Source: Rhodamnia argentea (lineage: Eukaryota; Streptophyta; Magnoliopsida; Myrtales; Myrtaceae). From it: 64,000 nucleotides of DNA. Both the position numbers and the translations under genes were made by a program. The notes under the pieces were generated by a model that saw only the letters and a list, made by a program, of their open reading frames with translations, was not told where the DNA came from and did no database searches. The DNA is taken from positions 12,630,001 through 12,694,000 of the forward strand of contig NC_063158.1 in assembly GCF_020921035.1 (NCBI RefSeq), given 5' to 3'. Shown piece by piece: positions 45,201-57,004 of this stretch. The first letter of the stretch is position 1. Every line of letters starts with the position of its first letter.

Positions 45201-47801
45201 AACCTTGTGAACAAACTAATTCTAAAAGAAGCAGTACATGGGGAGTAAATAGACTCCTGGCTCCTTAAAAAATCTAAATCGATACATAAATCTTGCTCAA
45301 TTTATGAAGGATTGACAGATGCAGAAACACATAAAACCCTAAATGAGAATGAGACGTGTTGGTTTAAGGTGATGCTCCACAAAAACCAAGCAGAAAAATG
45401 AAATGAAAAGTGATGGGGAACAGACCAATAGCAGTAAACTTTTTACAAATAATGAAGCCCAAATAACCAAGATCCTCATGTATGTGGTTCATTACCATGT
45501 GAAAAGCTTCTTTTCAATGCCACAAACCATGAAAAAAAGAATCTATGGAGGCGATTAGAGAAGTACTTACGCAACTATAATGTCCCCCTTCTTACAAAAT
45601 GCCGGAATTGCACTGAACATGGTAGAAAGGCCATATGAATAAAGGATTGAATCACAAGTCCCCAGAAACTTGGCTATTCTGGTCTCACAATCGAGATGGA
45701 CATCTGAAATGGAGGGAAAAGAATAAAAAGCTCTACCAAGAGCTTATCAAATCGGGAAAGAAGCGTTTATTTAATTAAGGAAAGTTAGATTCACGCTATC
45801 GCTTAAAGCCAGCTTCTGTGATCACTTTTAGTTGCTTACCAATAGTCCCATAGAACCCACGAGGACCACAAGAACCAACGCCATATTTTTCCAGTGCTGA
45901 TGTACATGACTCCTGCAATAAGACAAAGCAGTAAGTTCTGCATCCAGGCAAAGCCATTGTCTTGGTGATATATTGCAATAAGACAAAGCAGTAAGTTCTG
46001 CATCCAGGCAAAGCCATTGTCTTGGTGATATATTGCAATAAGACAAAGCAGTAAGTTCTGCATCCAGGCAAAGCCATTGTCTTGGTGATATATTTACAGG
46101 AAAGCTCTTTCTTACAAGTAACTTCTCATTTCCAATCAATCCAAGATAATTTGCAGAAGCAAAATTGACGACTTCCTTGCCATTGATGACAGCATGTGGT
46201 CCTGCGGCACTGCATGATGCCAATTGATGAGTAGATGAATCTCAACGAAAAAGTTAAAATTCACAAGAACGGTAGATTGTGATTCAGTTAGATAGGTGAA
46301 TAAAGAAGATTTAAGTGGAGCACAATGATTCTGCCAAAATGAGAACCAAGAGAAGAAACATCTCTATTACTGATTAAAAAAACCAACTGTAACTTAAACC
46401 TAAATATTTAAAAAATTTAAGTGAAAAGTCCATCAGTCTCTCACTTTTTGAATTTGAATTCAAGATAATTGTTGGACATCCCATGAATCACGCCTCTTCC
46501 TTGTTTTAACATAATCTGAATCCATATGCCCAAAGGTAACAAGTCTTTTTGTATTATATTATTCTTTACTAAGTTAAAAATTGTCATCGCTACTTTCCTT
46601 TACACATAAATAGCGTGCTCTTTTTCTAGTGAACTAGAAAATAGATATCCGTCTGTTGATGAGATCCGGAAAACAGAGCCTGGTTATAAATTTTTTACCC
46701 AGAATAATGAGTTAAATAAAAAAAGAAGAAGAGCAGAGCTTACAAAAATTGAATGGTGCTAAGAGATGTTTTTACCTCTCTAAAACGGGGGGTTGGAAAG
46801 TCATCTCTTCTGTTAATGGAGGAATAAGGGATTCTGGGACCCATTCATTACATAGCTCATCTATTTCCTGCAGACACCATGCACATATCTCAGACTACAA
46901 GAACCATTCAACTACCTCAAAACCTAATGGAGGCTGTCTATTGATGCATTTAGAAAAGGACCGTCAATGCCAATCGCAGCAAGATTGACATCTAAGTTTG
47001 AAGCATAAGCCTTTTTATGGACTCTGACTAAATTTTCAGTTATCAACAGAAGGCATGTGGAAATGGTTCATTCATCATACTAAAGCAAAGCAAACAATAA
47101 CAAAATTCAGCAGATAGAGGATCCAGAGTAAATGCCATCTGATAAGGGGAACCATTTCGGCAAAGAATTATACCGACAACTCGAATTATTATGCTCCTTA
47201 CAAGGAATAAAGGAAGCTCCAATAGAAAACAGCACTACTTCTAGTATCATCCTAATTAATATAACACAGACTCTCAACGAAGAGCATGGGCAATCAAGCA
47301 TTCAAGCTCCACCACCAGCTTTTATCATATCATGCATTTTAATTTCACATTTATAGGTCAGAGACGAGTATAGCATGATTTACGTGAAAAGCAAACATCA
47401 ATAACTAATATTCAAATCAACAAGAGGAAGTAATTGAGTACGGCACTCAAATCAGCATAAAGAGCAAACACATCCAGGCAAACAACTTAGATTGTTGGGA
47501 CTAACGTTCTCAGTCAAAGGCCTCTTCGGGGGTTTATAACTCTTCTGAGAAAGTAGGTAGATAATCACCAGCAGCAGCAGAACATCCACAAATATATGAC
47601 CTTTCCAAAAGAAGATGATAAATCAGCCGAGATAAACTCAAATGAAAAAAAAAAGGTCATCAGATACAGAAATGATGAGAATATCCCAATCGCACCGCCT
47701 ATAGACGTTCCGAAAATCACAGCTCGAACAGAAGGAGCATCTAAAACCTTCAATCCCCAATCCAAAGCAGGATTCACCAAATTTGAAAGTATAAATTCCA
47801 T
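42207..47801 (-). CDS. LCB1: Serine palmitoyltransferase subunit 1 (LCB1), frame broken by one base
   Basis: ER-membrane subunit that pairs with the PLP-binding LCB2 in the first step of sphingolipid synthesis (serine plus palmitoyl-CoA). Twelve exons: 47801-47696, 47600-47506, 46867-46776, 46209-46116, 45912-45840, 45703-45571, 45180-45006, 44012-43872, 43799-43704, 43494-43354, 42600-42473 and 42380-42207. All introns are GT-AG. Landmarks: membrane helix [15 protein letters not shown] (exon 2), [85 protein letters not shown]. The subunit normally lacks the catalytic lysine, and this copy does too. Exon 10 is 141 bp where the frame needs 142: a run at 43404-43406 has three T (AAA on the coding strand) where four fit. 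As written, translation stops after about 369 residues; otherwise the protein would be 482 residues, the usual plant length. Everything else is intact, so a sequencing error is as likely as a real mutation. Confidence 0.92.
42744..42925. mobile_element. MITE copy in LCB1 intron 10
   Basis: Ends 'ttccgtgtaacaaatggagcc' and carries 'tagacattttcatagacaatg' and 'ttcataagcaatataagc', in the order of the 'ggctccgtttgtt' family. The left side is truncated or diverged. It lies wholly inside intron 10 (43353-42601), clear of both splice sites. Confidence 0.65.
45914..46093. repeat. Three perfect 60-bp tandem copies in LCB1 intron 4
   Basis: The unit beginning 'tgcaataagacaaagcag' and ending 'cttggtgatatat' repeats three times with period 60 (45914, 45974, 46034) and no visible difference. 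It fills 180 of the 203 bp of intron 4. On the coding strand each unit contains the pyrimidine-rich stretch before the acceptor ('ctttgtcttattgca'). Only the copy next to exon 5 ends in a usable AG (ttgcag); the others read ttgcaa. Removing two copies would leave an 83-bp intron. Confidence 0.97.
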
Positions 47802-48603
47802 TTGCCCTGAATCAATCTTCAATCAGAGATGAAATCACCAAGTCCCGCGCCTCGGACTCCTGCATTACACAATGAAGTCAATCATCCACATCCGTCTAAA
47901 ACTTCCCATCAAAGCATGTCATATTAAACCGCTTAAAAGGAGAACATTAACATAGAGACAAGCAGCCGTATTTGAAACTTTCAAAGATAACAATTCAAAC
48001 GACCCGTTTATGCAATACCAGACGAGTTCAAAATTCCACGCGAACCCATGTCCAGAAACGTTCAAAAGCATGATTCAATCCATTTCTCTTTCGCTACAAT
48101 CTACCTAGAGGAAAAAAAAAACAAGATTATCTCTCAGATTCAAATGGAACCAGGTTCAGAACATTAGAATCCAGCGTAAACCCATCAATCCAGTCAAATT
48201 TCGATCTCCATATCATTCGATCAGGAAACAGAGCACCCGATTTCCGTACCCAAAAGCACGAAACTGCGAACAGAAAGAGGGGTAATCATGGGCAGCGAGA
48301 GAGATCAGAAGAGAAACAGAACCGAATCGGACCACACAAGCATCAATGACCGCGAGGCGTGGAGCTGCCAGATTGCATCTCGAGACTCGAAACCGCAAGG
48401 AGCGACCTTGATTCCTGCACTGGGATCACCAGCTTGACAGATTGAGAGGGCAAAGATTCAATTTCGCTTCCGCTGAGGTCTGACGAATGGATTGAATGGG
48501 AAGATCCGCAGGTTACGACTTCTCGAATTGAGTTTGGAATTTTCGCTCTCAAGCCCCAAGGAGACTTTTCTTCAATCCAAATATAAACACCTAAATATAC
48601 CAT
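47802..48603 (-). other. LCB1 5' leader and promoter region
   Basis: Upstream of the LCB1 ATG chosen at 47801. An alternative in-frame ATG at 47822 adds seven residues, but the 47801 start aligns best with plant LCB1. A likely acceptor 'gtaatgcag' at about 47862 and a GC-richer block at 48345-48560 suggest a spliced leader with a first non-coding exon around 48350-48560. An 86-codon minus-strand frame there (48603-48343) is probably leader or promoter rather than protein, as no family is recognised. Confidence 0.4.
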
Positions 48604-49571
48604 TATTTTTACTTATAAAATGAAATTGACCGTTCATAATATTTACATAGTTGAGAAATATATTGTAAAGTACCTAAATCTCTCATTATTCACAACACAT
48701 AAGCAGTAAATTTAACTCGGTTTTTCGACATAAGTAAGTTCTTAAATTGCTTCGTCCGATGCCACGTTCGAATTTCGAGATCCCTTGAATGTAAAACAAA
48801 TAGAGGATATTCCCTGCCTTCGAAAAGAAAAAGATAATGTTGACAATTGGAGATGTGCGCCGTGTAGGTACCAACACGTTAAAATAAAAAACGCATCCAG
48901 ACAGCCCGCTGTATTGCCGACTGGAAGCACTTTAAGTTTAACACAATAATAAAGTGGCGTTTATAAAAGTATGCAAGTGAATTTATCGAAATAGAAATTT
49001 AAAAAAAAAATCAAATAAATAAGCTCATACGAAGCATGGGTATGAATATTGAGTGTATCACTAAGATTTACTTTTTGCGTAATGACTGCATTAATCTGAT
49101 CCGTAATGAAAAATGAACTCTTTTCTTTTTCCCTAAATAAACTAGAAGAGAAAATATACTGGACAAGTGCAATTTTCTAATACGGGATCATTGCACAAAT
49201 GGTCATTGATCCTTGCTCGACGTGCAATGTCGTTTTTGAAATTTTAATTTTTTCTATATAATCCTTGAAATTTTGGTAAATGTCCAATCTAATACATGAA
49301 TTATTATATTCCTAGATTCAATCCAGTCCATGAATTATCTAGTCCAATGACTAAATTGAACATGTACAAAAAAGCTTAAGAGTTGCATTTAGCAAATTAA
49401 AAGTTCATAGACCATATTGCACATTAGGCTAAAATTTAAGGACCATGTTGAATAAATCAAGAGTTGAAAAACAATTTTACATATTGGACCAAAGCCCAAG
49501 GACCGTTTGTATCGTTCCCTTCTAATTTCATATAAATTACTTATAATTGTTGAAAGGACGTAGATTTTTTT
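48604..49571. other. Intergenic, nothing recognised
   Basis: AT-rich. 49200-49510 has recurrent words ('aaattgaacatg', 'ccatattgcacattagg', 'ggaccatgttgaa') that suggest a decayed TIR-element arm, but no inverted partner was found. Confidence 0.4.
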
Positions 49572-49580
49572 CATGGATTC

Positions 49581-50296
49581 GGGAAAATTATCAAAAAAAT
49601 CCTAAACATATTGCAATTGTATCAATTCAGTCTAAACCTTTTAATTCGACCAAAATTTTTTTTTGAAAGTTTGACAACTCGGTTCATCCGGTCAATTTTG
49701 GCTAAAAAATGTTGACATAAACGATGGCCATCTACATCTTACGTGATACCACTAGTGCTAATGTGAACAAATTTTATAATTTCATATTATTATTAGTTAT
49801 TTTCTCTTTTTTCTTTTTAATTTATTTTTTCGTGGCCAATGAGTTGGTTGAGCTGGCGAGGCTCGAGCCCTTGCCAAATCCGGTGAAGGCAGCCCTCATT
49901 AGAGGTTGCGAGGTCGAACCTCGTGGCCTTTGACCTCGTAGCCTCTAGCAAGGGCCGCTCTCGCCGGATATGACGAGGGTAAGAGGTTCGACCTCGCAAC
50001 CTCTAGTGAGGGCCGCCCTCGTCGGATTTGGCAAGGGTAAGATCCTCGCGATCTTAGGGGATGGTTGAGCCTCGTCGGCCACTATGATATAATAAAAAAT
50101 GAAAATAATGATAAAAAAATTCATAAAATTTTAAAAATTTATAGAAATTGTCCATGTTAGCGATTTTTGGTCAAAAAGTGATTAGATTGACTGAATTAGC
50201 AAATTATCAAAAGGTTTATGACTAAATTGGTCAAATTAAAAGAGTTATGTTGAATTAGCACCATTGCAATAGGTTTATGAATTTTTTGTAATTTTT
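49581..50296. mobile_element. MULE-like element, 9-bp target duplication, hairpin core
   Basis: Left flank CATGGATTC (49572-49580) and right flank CACGGATTC (50297-50305) match at 8 of 9. The left arm 'gggaaaattatcaaaaaaat', 'cctaaacatattgcaattg' is inverted at the right ('ataaacctattgcaatgg'). The GC-rich core at 49855-50055 is itself an inverted repeat: 'gccaaatccggtgaaggc', 'cctctagcaagggc' against 'cctctagtgagggc', 'gtcggatttggc'. Non-coding. Same family as 35555 and 57005. Confidence 0.85.
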
Positions 50297-50318
50297 CACG
50301 GATTCCAAGGCTTAAAAC

Positions 50319-50843
50319 TAGGGTGAAAGGTTTCGGGTTCCATATAGGTTTAACTTGAAACCTACTTTTCGAAACAGGTTCATCATTTTTTGAAATCTGG
50401 AACTTACCATGCATATCATGAAACCTACCTATCTCGGGTGCTAGGGTGCTCCACCTGTATTTTTAATTAAATGATTGCGGTGTATCATCACCTTTAATGA
50501 ACGTCATTTGCTGCTATAATCCACTGATCACAACTCGTATTTACACGCATGAATAAATACGACATTAACAAAATAAAATCGAAATGGATACTCGGACTAG
50601 TAGCTCTAGATTACACATTCATCATCCAATATTATGGAATACCGCAGGATCGCGTGAAGACATATACCAAGAAAAGTACAAAAACTTGTTAGTGGAACTT
50701 CGAACCTATCCCGTCAGAACCGGTTTCTCAATTTTTGGTGCACGAAACTTACCATTGCATATTTTGGAACCTGAAATCAAACAGGTTCCCTATCAATCCA
50801 GTCCTAGGTTCCAGATTTTGCTTGGAAACCATGCTCACCCCTA
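50319..50843. mobile_element. hAT-like non-autonomous element, 8-bp target duplication
   Basis: Left flank CTTAAAAC (50311-50318) and right flank CTTAAAAT (50844-50851) match at 7 of 8. Left end TAGGGTGAAAGG, right end inverse TAGGGGTGAGCA. Subterminal words 'ggttccatataggttt', 'gaaacctac' and 'gaacctatccc' are inverted between the arms. It begins 22 bp after the MULE-like element at 49581. No coding capacity. Confidence 0.75.
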
Positions 50844-50851
50844 CTTAAAAT

Positions 50852-52622
50852 TAGTTGGAAAGCACCAAAATTCCTGTTCAAATTTATTTAGAAGTAGATC
50901 TCCATTTCAAGGTAGGTGTAGTACCATCCACGCCATCTGTAGGGTAAACTTCCTCTACAGTGTGATGCATCCGGACTTGGCAACTTGATGCTATCCCTAT
51001 TAGTTTACCTTCTACACTTAGGTCCCTGTATATTGATGTACTCAATGTTATCCAAGTTGTTCTCCTCCCATTTGATCGGTCCAAGCACCCCGACGATCAC
51101 CCTTCCCTTGCTGGTTCACCAAACCTTGAAAAATCCTTCCAACTCTACAACCTTTCATCACAGCATCATGTTCTCCATATGCAAAGTAACAATTCCCTTG
51201 CTAGTACATACGTCTTGTTGTTAACAACATTTGTATATGAACTTGTATACATGGAGGATAATTCGTACGTACGCTTAAATACCATATTAGAGCAGGCATA
51301 ATGTTTTGCCGTCTTCAAAACACATAGAAAAATTTTCTCAACAACTTATAAAATTAGTTTAAGTTGAGTATGTTATGTTGTAGAGAAAAAAAAATGTCTA
51401 CAAACTTATCTATACAAGAATATAAGGGAAAAGTTTGGTTTTGTGTCTCTTGCGATGTAATATGTACAATAACAAACTGACTTTATACGACAACAATATA
51501 CATATTAGAACTATAGAACATATCTAAAATTGTCACTATAACTAAAATTGACTATACCATACCAGCTAAAATTGGCGATAGTTCAAACTTCTCGATTTTC
51601 TGCAATGAGCATGCTCATGGAGATCAAAGTTCCGTTTATTTCATGGGAGATGAATGATTTGAAAAGAAATAAAAGATCGATTGTATTACTTAAAATAATA
51701 AGTCAATAAAAAAAGTTCAATATCCACAATAAATTTACATCCAAAAATTTTCATGGCCGATGAAAATATTTTCCATTCATTCATTTTTTGTTATTAATAC
51801 AAGCGATCATTTTAAGGAAAATGTCTTACAAACCATCCATTTTCGGTGAAACAAATGCACCAAAAAAATTATTAAAACCATAGTATATACATATTTATAG
51901 AATTTTAATGAAAATATCAAAATTGTCCTTTCTATTTTGAATCCAAAAACAAGATGGGTGTTTCATTGTGTAACTAAGTTACTAAATAATCTCATAACCA
52001 TATGATATACACATCCATGAAAAACTAGCAAGGCAAAATATGGAGCATCGATGTAAATAACGAAAGGGGATTCGTCTATTGAGGTAATCATACACATTGG
52101 ATCATAGTCCTTAATACGAGGATTAACCGATATGATTTGCCTAAAAGGTGACTAACTTGACCACGGGTCAACTAAGATTACCCAAGTGCTATCTCATCAG
52201 GAAACTCCTATGCTCACTTCATCATTTCTTATGTAGCCTCCTTCCATGTTAAATGACAAGGATTTAGTAATCTCCTCTAATTGCATGCAAGGCCGGAATC
52301 ATCGATCCGTTCTCGTTGGACGACAAATTCGGACTGCCCTTATTTCGTAACGATCTAAAGTTCGGAATTTCTGACACTCGATAGAGGTGGACATTTCCGA
52401 CGAACATAAAGTATGCGACCTAGCCGTTTAATTCGAACGGTAAATCCCTCATTTGAAGTTTAAAAAAAAAAAAACAGTAGATTTGCTTTTATATGTGTTG
52501 AGAATAAAGGGTTCAACATGCTAAGAACCACTGATTTGCTAGTACATGTAGAGAATCAAAAGAGTAGAAAAAAGGATGACCAGAGGGTTACAATGCTAAC
52601 AAGCTACAACTTTGCATGTGGC
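50852..52622. other. Intergenic; one MITE copy, no gene
   Basis: Apart from the MITE at 51630 this stretch shows no repeat partner and no recognisable coding frame. It leads to the 3' side of the CHX gene; the CHX 3' UTR should lie just below 52623. Confidence 0.45.
51630..51861. mobile_element. MITE copy, 'ggctccgtttgtt' family
   Basis: Starts 'tccgtttatttcatggg', contains 'gatgaatgatttgaaaag' and 'caagcgatcattttaaggaaa', and ends 'ttcggtgaaacaaatgcacc'. About 230 bp, non-coding. Confidence 0.6.
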
Positions 52623-55109
52623 TTAATGCCTTTGCTGTTGCTGCACTACCAGAACGGAAGAACTAGTGTCAAGATCGTTGGAGGCCAGCAGGTCCCCTAA
52701 AATCCCGAGCTCTGGGAGCTCGGTCCATGCCAAGAGGCCTGCGGTCTGGGGGCATTCGAGCTCGTGTCGCCGCCCGACGATGACCAGATCGAACTGTTGT
52801 ACCATGGACCTGACCAGCCTCGCCGTTGTCGGGCCGTCCTCCACAATCTCCTTCCAGTACTCGACGTTCTTCCCCAAAAGGCCTTCCTTGAAGACCTTCA
52901 GCGCCTCCCCATCGATCATCTTGTCCCAGCTGACGACGCACCCCTCTTCGTCGTCAACACCCAGATGCACTACCGACAGGCAGAGCTCAGGGTCCCTGGC
53001 CATCCTCCTGGCGATGGCCAGGGCCTCCCGGTCATCATTCCCACCTAGGAAGAACACCCCCACATGGAACGGCTCGTCCGTGGCAGTGCTGGCAGCAGCA
53101 TTCGGACGTCCCCCACGATCAATGAGTATGCCCACGGAGCAAGGCGCCCACTGGAGGACGCTGCAGTTGAGGCTGCGGATGTGGTTGTCCTCAGACACGA
53201 CAGAGCCATCGATGGATGACCACCTCTTGTGGAAGGGGAGGAGGATGAGTATGGTGAGGTTGTCCAGGGCGGTTTGGCATATGTCCTCGTACATGAGCTT
53301 CGGAGGCGACACTGCGGTGAAGATGCTGGCCCGGACCGCCCCGGGGTTGCTACGTGCATAGTGGGCGAAGGCAAGGATGACTTGGTCTGAGTAGGACGTG
53401 CCGTCAGCCACCGTCTTTTGGAGCTGATGGGTGATAAAGACGGGCATGGCCCGTCCCACCAGCTTGATCAGGTGGAGCGCGTAGACCCCAACAGGCCCCT
53501 CCGGGGTCGGGTAAAAGGCATCGACAAGGTCTAGGATGGGGTTGATCTGATCAGCCCGGTGGATGCAGGCCAGGACTGGGAGCTCCGAATCGGGCTTCAG
53601 GTGAACGACATTGCGCTTCTGGTAGCCCGCATACTTCCTAGAGTGGTTGAATAGAAGCTTAACCAAGATTGGCATGAGGCTCGCCAAAGCGAGCACGGCC
53701 ATCAGGGCGAGCCCCATCCGGCCCTCATTGAGGACCTCCATCTCGTGGAGGAACCGATATATGCCTAGCTCGACGACCCCCTTGCAGCACAGGATCAGGG
53801 CGAGGGCCAACGAGTCTTTGACGGGCATCTCACAGATTAGCGGGGGCACGAGGCATGCCGCGAACTTGGACACGAACACGAGGGAGACAAGGATCAGCTC
53901 GAGCTTCATATCTTGGAAAGAGCCCGTCAGTGCTGTCAGGTCCACCTTTGCGGCTGTGACCGTCACGTAGATCGGGAGAATGAGGCCAACGAAGAAGCAG
54001 TCCAGCTTGTTCACTATCGCGGACCCCAGCGGGGGACCGTCGGGCACCACCAGCCCGAAACAGATGGACCCGAACAGAACCGACTGGCCAAAGTACCTGG
54101 ACGCTAGCGAGGACAGAAGGAGCATGGCCAGGATCGCGCGGAGGTAGCCATCTCTCATGGGCCTGCCCTCGGGGTTCTGCCGGATAATCCAGAGCATTGC
54201 GGGCCGCACTACAAAGATGATCACCAAGAGGAAACCCGCGGCCATGGCCACGTTCTTGAAAGCGTCCTCCTTTTTCATCCTCGTGAGCGATGGAAAGAAC
54301 AGGAGCACTAGGCCGAGGAGGTTGCTCACAAGGGATGAGGACAACGCCAGGCGGCCCAGCTCAGAGTTCTGGATCTTGAGGTCGTTGAGGAGGCATGAGA
54401 CCACAGGGAAGACGGTAATGGACTGGATCGCAGTCAGGAGCATGATCTCCTTAGTATCGGGCCTGCGGAAGTCGGCAAGGGCAAAGAGGGCCGCGCCGCC
54501 TACCATTAGCGGCACTAGGGAGGCGGCAACCCCAATTGCCCAGGACTTCTTCCCGATCTTCCATAGCATCCCCATGTCCGTCTTCACCCCGCTCAGGAAC
54601 AAGAACATCGTGTACGCAAAAGCTCCACCGCGTCCAGGATCTCCTGCGCCTGCGAATCGTCTATCCCAAAGTTCGGAAACAGGAACTTCTTGATGTCCTT
54701 GTTCTTACCGATCACCGCCCCGAGCATAATCCCCGCCTATTTTAGTTCCACCCCAAAACCGAACAAAGTTCCGAACTCATCATTAGCATTATAAACAGCG
54801 AATTTCGTTCTTTTCATCAGGAAAAAAGAAAAAAAAGGAAGGAAAGGGCGCAGTAGAGCAGAGGATAAACCGTACAAGGGTCTGCGTGGCGAAGGGAGGG
54901 AGGCCGACGCGCTTCAGGATGAAATGGAAGGCTTGCGAGACGGCGAAGATGAGCACCATCTGGAGCTGCATCTGGGGCATCGCGAACTGGAACACGCCGC
55001 GCTCCCAGTAACCCTTCACCTGTAGCCCATGCGAATTGATCTTCGGGGGGAGCGTGATGCAATGCTCTTCTTCCATCAGCGTCGAGTTCATACTCGAACT
55101 TCCTTCCAT
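52623..55109 (-). CDS. Cation/H+ antiporter of the CHX family (CPA2), frame broken by one base
   Basis: Membrane protein exchanging K+ or another monovalent cation for protons. Exon 1, 55109-54876 (78 codons), holds the first membrane segment (MQLQMVLIFAVSQAFHFILKR). Exon 2, 54736-52623, begins AGIMLGAVIG and carries the remaining Na+/H+-exchanger segments (GSICFGLVVPDGPP, LCCKGVVELGIYRF), the linker SRKYAGYQKRNVVHL, and a soluble C-terminal region with two UspA-like parts (FFLGGNDDREALAIARRMA). The 139-bp intron is GT-AG. At about 54623 one G is missing between GTGGAG and CTTTTGCG: the upstream frame ends DAVE and the downstream frame resumes FAYTMFLFLSGVKTDM. With one more base the protein would be about 782 residues, the usual CHX length; as written it ends after roughly 125. 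The 661-codon downstream frame is intact. Subfamily is not assigned. Confidence 0.9.
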
Positions 55110-56159
55110 GCCCCCTCTTCCGTCCTGGACCGTATGGAATCAGGTCGGTCTTGCTTCCTCTTCCTCAAAACTCTCAATCCCTCTCCGACGTGCTTGCACC
55201 GATGAAGGATTCGGGGGGATTCATGATCATGTGTTCCTTGTCGCTCTAGTAATAAATGCCCTTGTCGTTGGAACAAGAAACCAGGAAACTCGGGTCTGCC
55301 GCTGTTGACACCATTAAAGAAAGATCAAACAAGCGGCAAATGTTAGAGGGCCACATTCATTTTGTTCCATCCAAGCAGTTAGATAGTTGCTGTTCTTTTG
55401 TTAGGATCGTCAAATGGGCCTAGGAAAGCCTTCAGACTAACGAAAGCGTCAAGTCAAACATTAACAGAAAAGATCGAACCGATTAACAGAAGAACATTCG
55501 GTTCAAAGCACATACCAGAACCTGAGAGAATTTCTGGATGTCAGGTTAAATTTACAATTTTGCGCCGTAGCGACATGTTGACGTTAATCAGGACATTACG
55601 CAGCTACGGACGGTGATAGGTGCCCGAGTATGTGATTAAATGAGGCACGACTCGAGTTTGATCAATCTAGGCTTGAATGAATTTTGCCGGTGATTTCGCG
55701 AGCGACCCGGATATTTTACGCAATTGAGCAAAGGTCCTAAAATGCAAAGATGTCGATCGGACTTTACAGGGGACCAAAATGAGGATTCAGTTTGTAAATT
55801 CTATTTGTGGCTTCATGTTGCATGAAAAAATTAGTGGCTCAATTGCCGGGTCTCCCGGTTAATCTTCCTCCCTGGGAGTTTAGCCGGCCATTTGAGGGAG
55901 AGCCCACCCTTCCGTTGTTTTGCCCATAATGATTAGTTTGAGAAATATCTTTCTGTCGCTTATAAAAATAAATAAATAAAAAAATTTGTTATTCACGAAA
56001 ATATTTAGATATAAATTGTTATCCATAACAAAAATATTCTCCTAATCTAATTATTTCATGTGATGCAGGCGATTATTTAAAAAAAAAAACATTTTTCGAT
56101 TTATTTATTTTTCGATAAACAAACGCATCCTAAGTGAGAGAAAAATGACATCCGAACTT
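55110..56159. other. CHX upstream flank; one MITE copy
   Basis: The first 200 bp should contain the CHX promoter and leader on the minus strand; I cannot place a TATA box securely. The MITE copy at 55928 is listed separately. No gene was seen. Confidence 0.45.
55928..56131. mobile_element. MITE copy, 'ggctccgtttgtt' family
   Basis: Contains 'tgtcgcttataaaaataaat', 'atatttagatataaattgtta', 'caggcgattattta' and 'cgataaacaaacgcatcc', in family order. About 200 bp, non-coding. Confidence 0.6.
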
Positions 56160-56620
56160 CGTTGCTACTCTCGCATAGCTCCACAGGAGTTGAGCTGCCA
56201 CACATCTTCCAAGTCCAGCCATAATCGTTGATCTCATCATAACACCAACTCCACCTGCACCTTTAGCTACTTCATAAGGATTCTTAGACACAACCTGCAC
56301 AATCACGGATAAAGCAAAACCACCATTGCTACATATATTAGAAGATCGAACACGTACTTTGTTAAACTTGATAAGTATATTAACTGTTGGCTCTACAGGC
56401 TCTACCTCGCTACAAGCATCATCTATCTCGACTATCCCGCGAGCACGCGCTACCTCGGGAGTTTTTTATTGCAACTTTACCTTGAGCTTAACACCATTCA
56501 AATTTGTATATACACTTCCACAATCACTCATAGCCAAAAGTACTAGAGACTCGTCAAATGAAACTTCTCTGTTGATAACAGATGAATTTAATTTCATGCA
56601 TAGCAACCAATATGATAACC
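56160..56620 (-). pseudogene. Unidentified gene fragment with intron-like junction
   Basis: On the minus strand an acceptor-like 'gattgtgcag' near 56299 leads into an open stretch reading VVSKNPYEVAKGAGGVGVMM, then RSTIMAGLGRCVAAQLLWSY. Upstream, 56570-56330 gives a second, partly open stretch with PVEPTVNILIKFNKVRVRSS. A stop interrupts it, and its 5' end is not found. Codon-like composition stands out from the AT-rich surroundings. I do not recognise the family; it could also be an unspliced piece of an active gene with small exons. Confidence 0.35.
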
Positions 56621-57004
56621 TACGAACATGAACTTTCTTAGCCTCCCATCGAGCTTACTATCATTACTCGAACATAACATGGTAATCAATATTTAAAAAA
56701 AAATATATTAGCAAAATTACTTTACCACACTTACTTGACCCTCGCAATTACCCAAAAACTGCTATGCTAATAAAACCCAATAGATATATACGCTAGGTGA
56801 CGCATATGCTCTGATGCACCCGTACACGTGCATAGTTGAATACATGACATAGACAACATAAACAACAATATAACATCTACTCCACAAGAACAATTCAATA
56901 CGCCCCGCCTCTTCAAGATAATTAGGGAGTGACTGTCCTATTGGACGGGACCAAATTTTATTATCAATTTCTTAAGGCACATATGCCTGCAATACAGGAA
57001 TCGG

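Noticed and set aside
45796..46223. Overlapping minus-strand frames of 75-131 codons with a repeated 20-residue unit, which look like a repeat protein
   Set aside because: They are exon 4 and exon 5 of LCB1 read through intron 4; the repetition comes from the 60-bp intronic tandem copies, whose period is divisible by three.
52666..54693. Several long plus-strand frames (up to 231 codons)
   Set aside because: Shadows of the GC-rich CHX coding strand; arginine/serine-rich translations without family resemblance.
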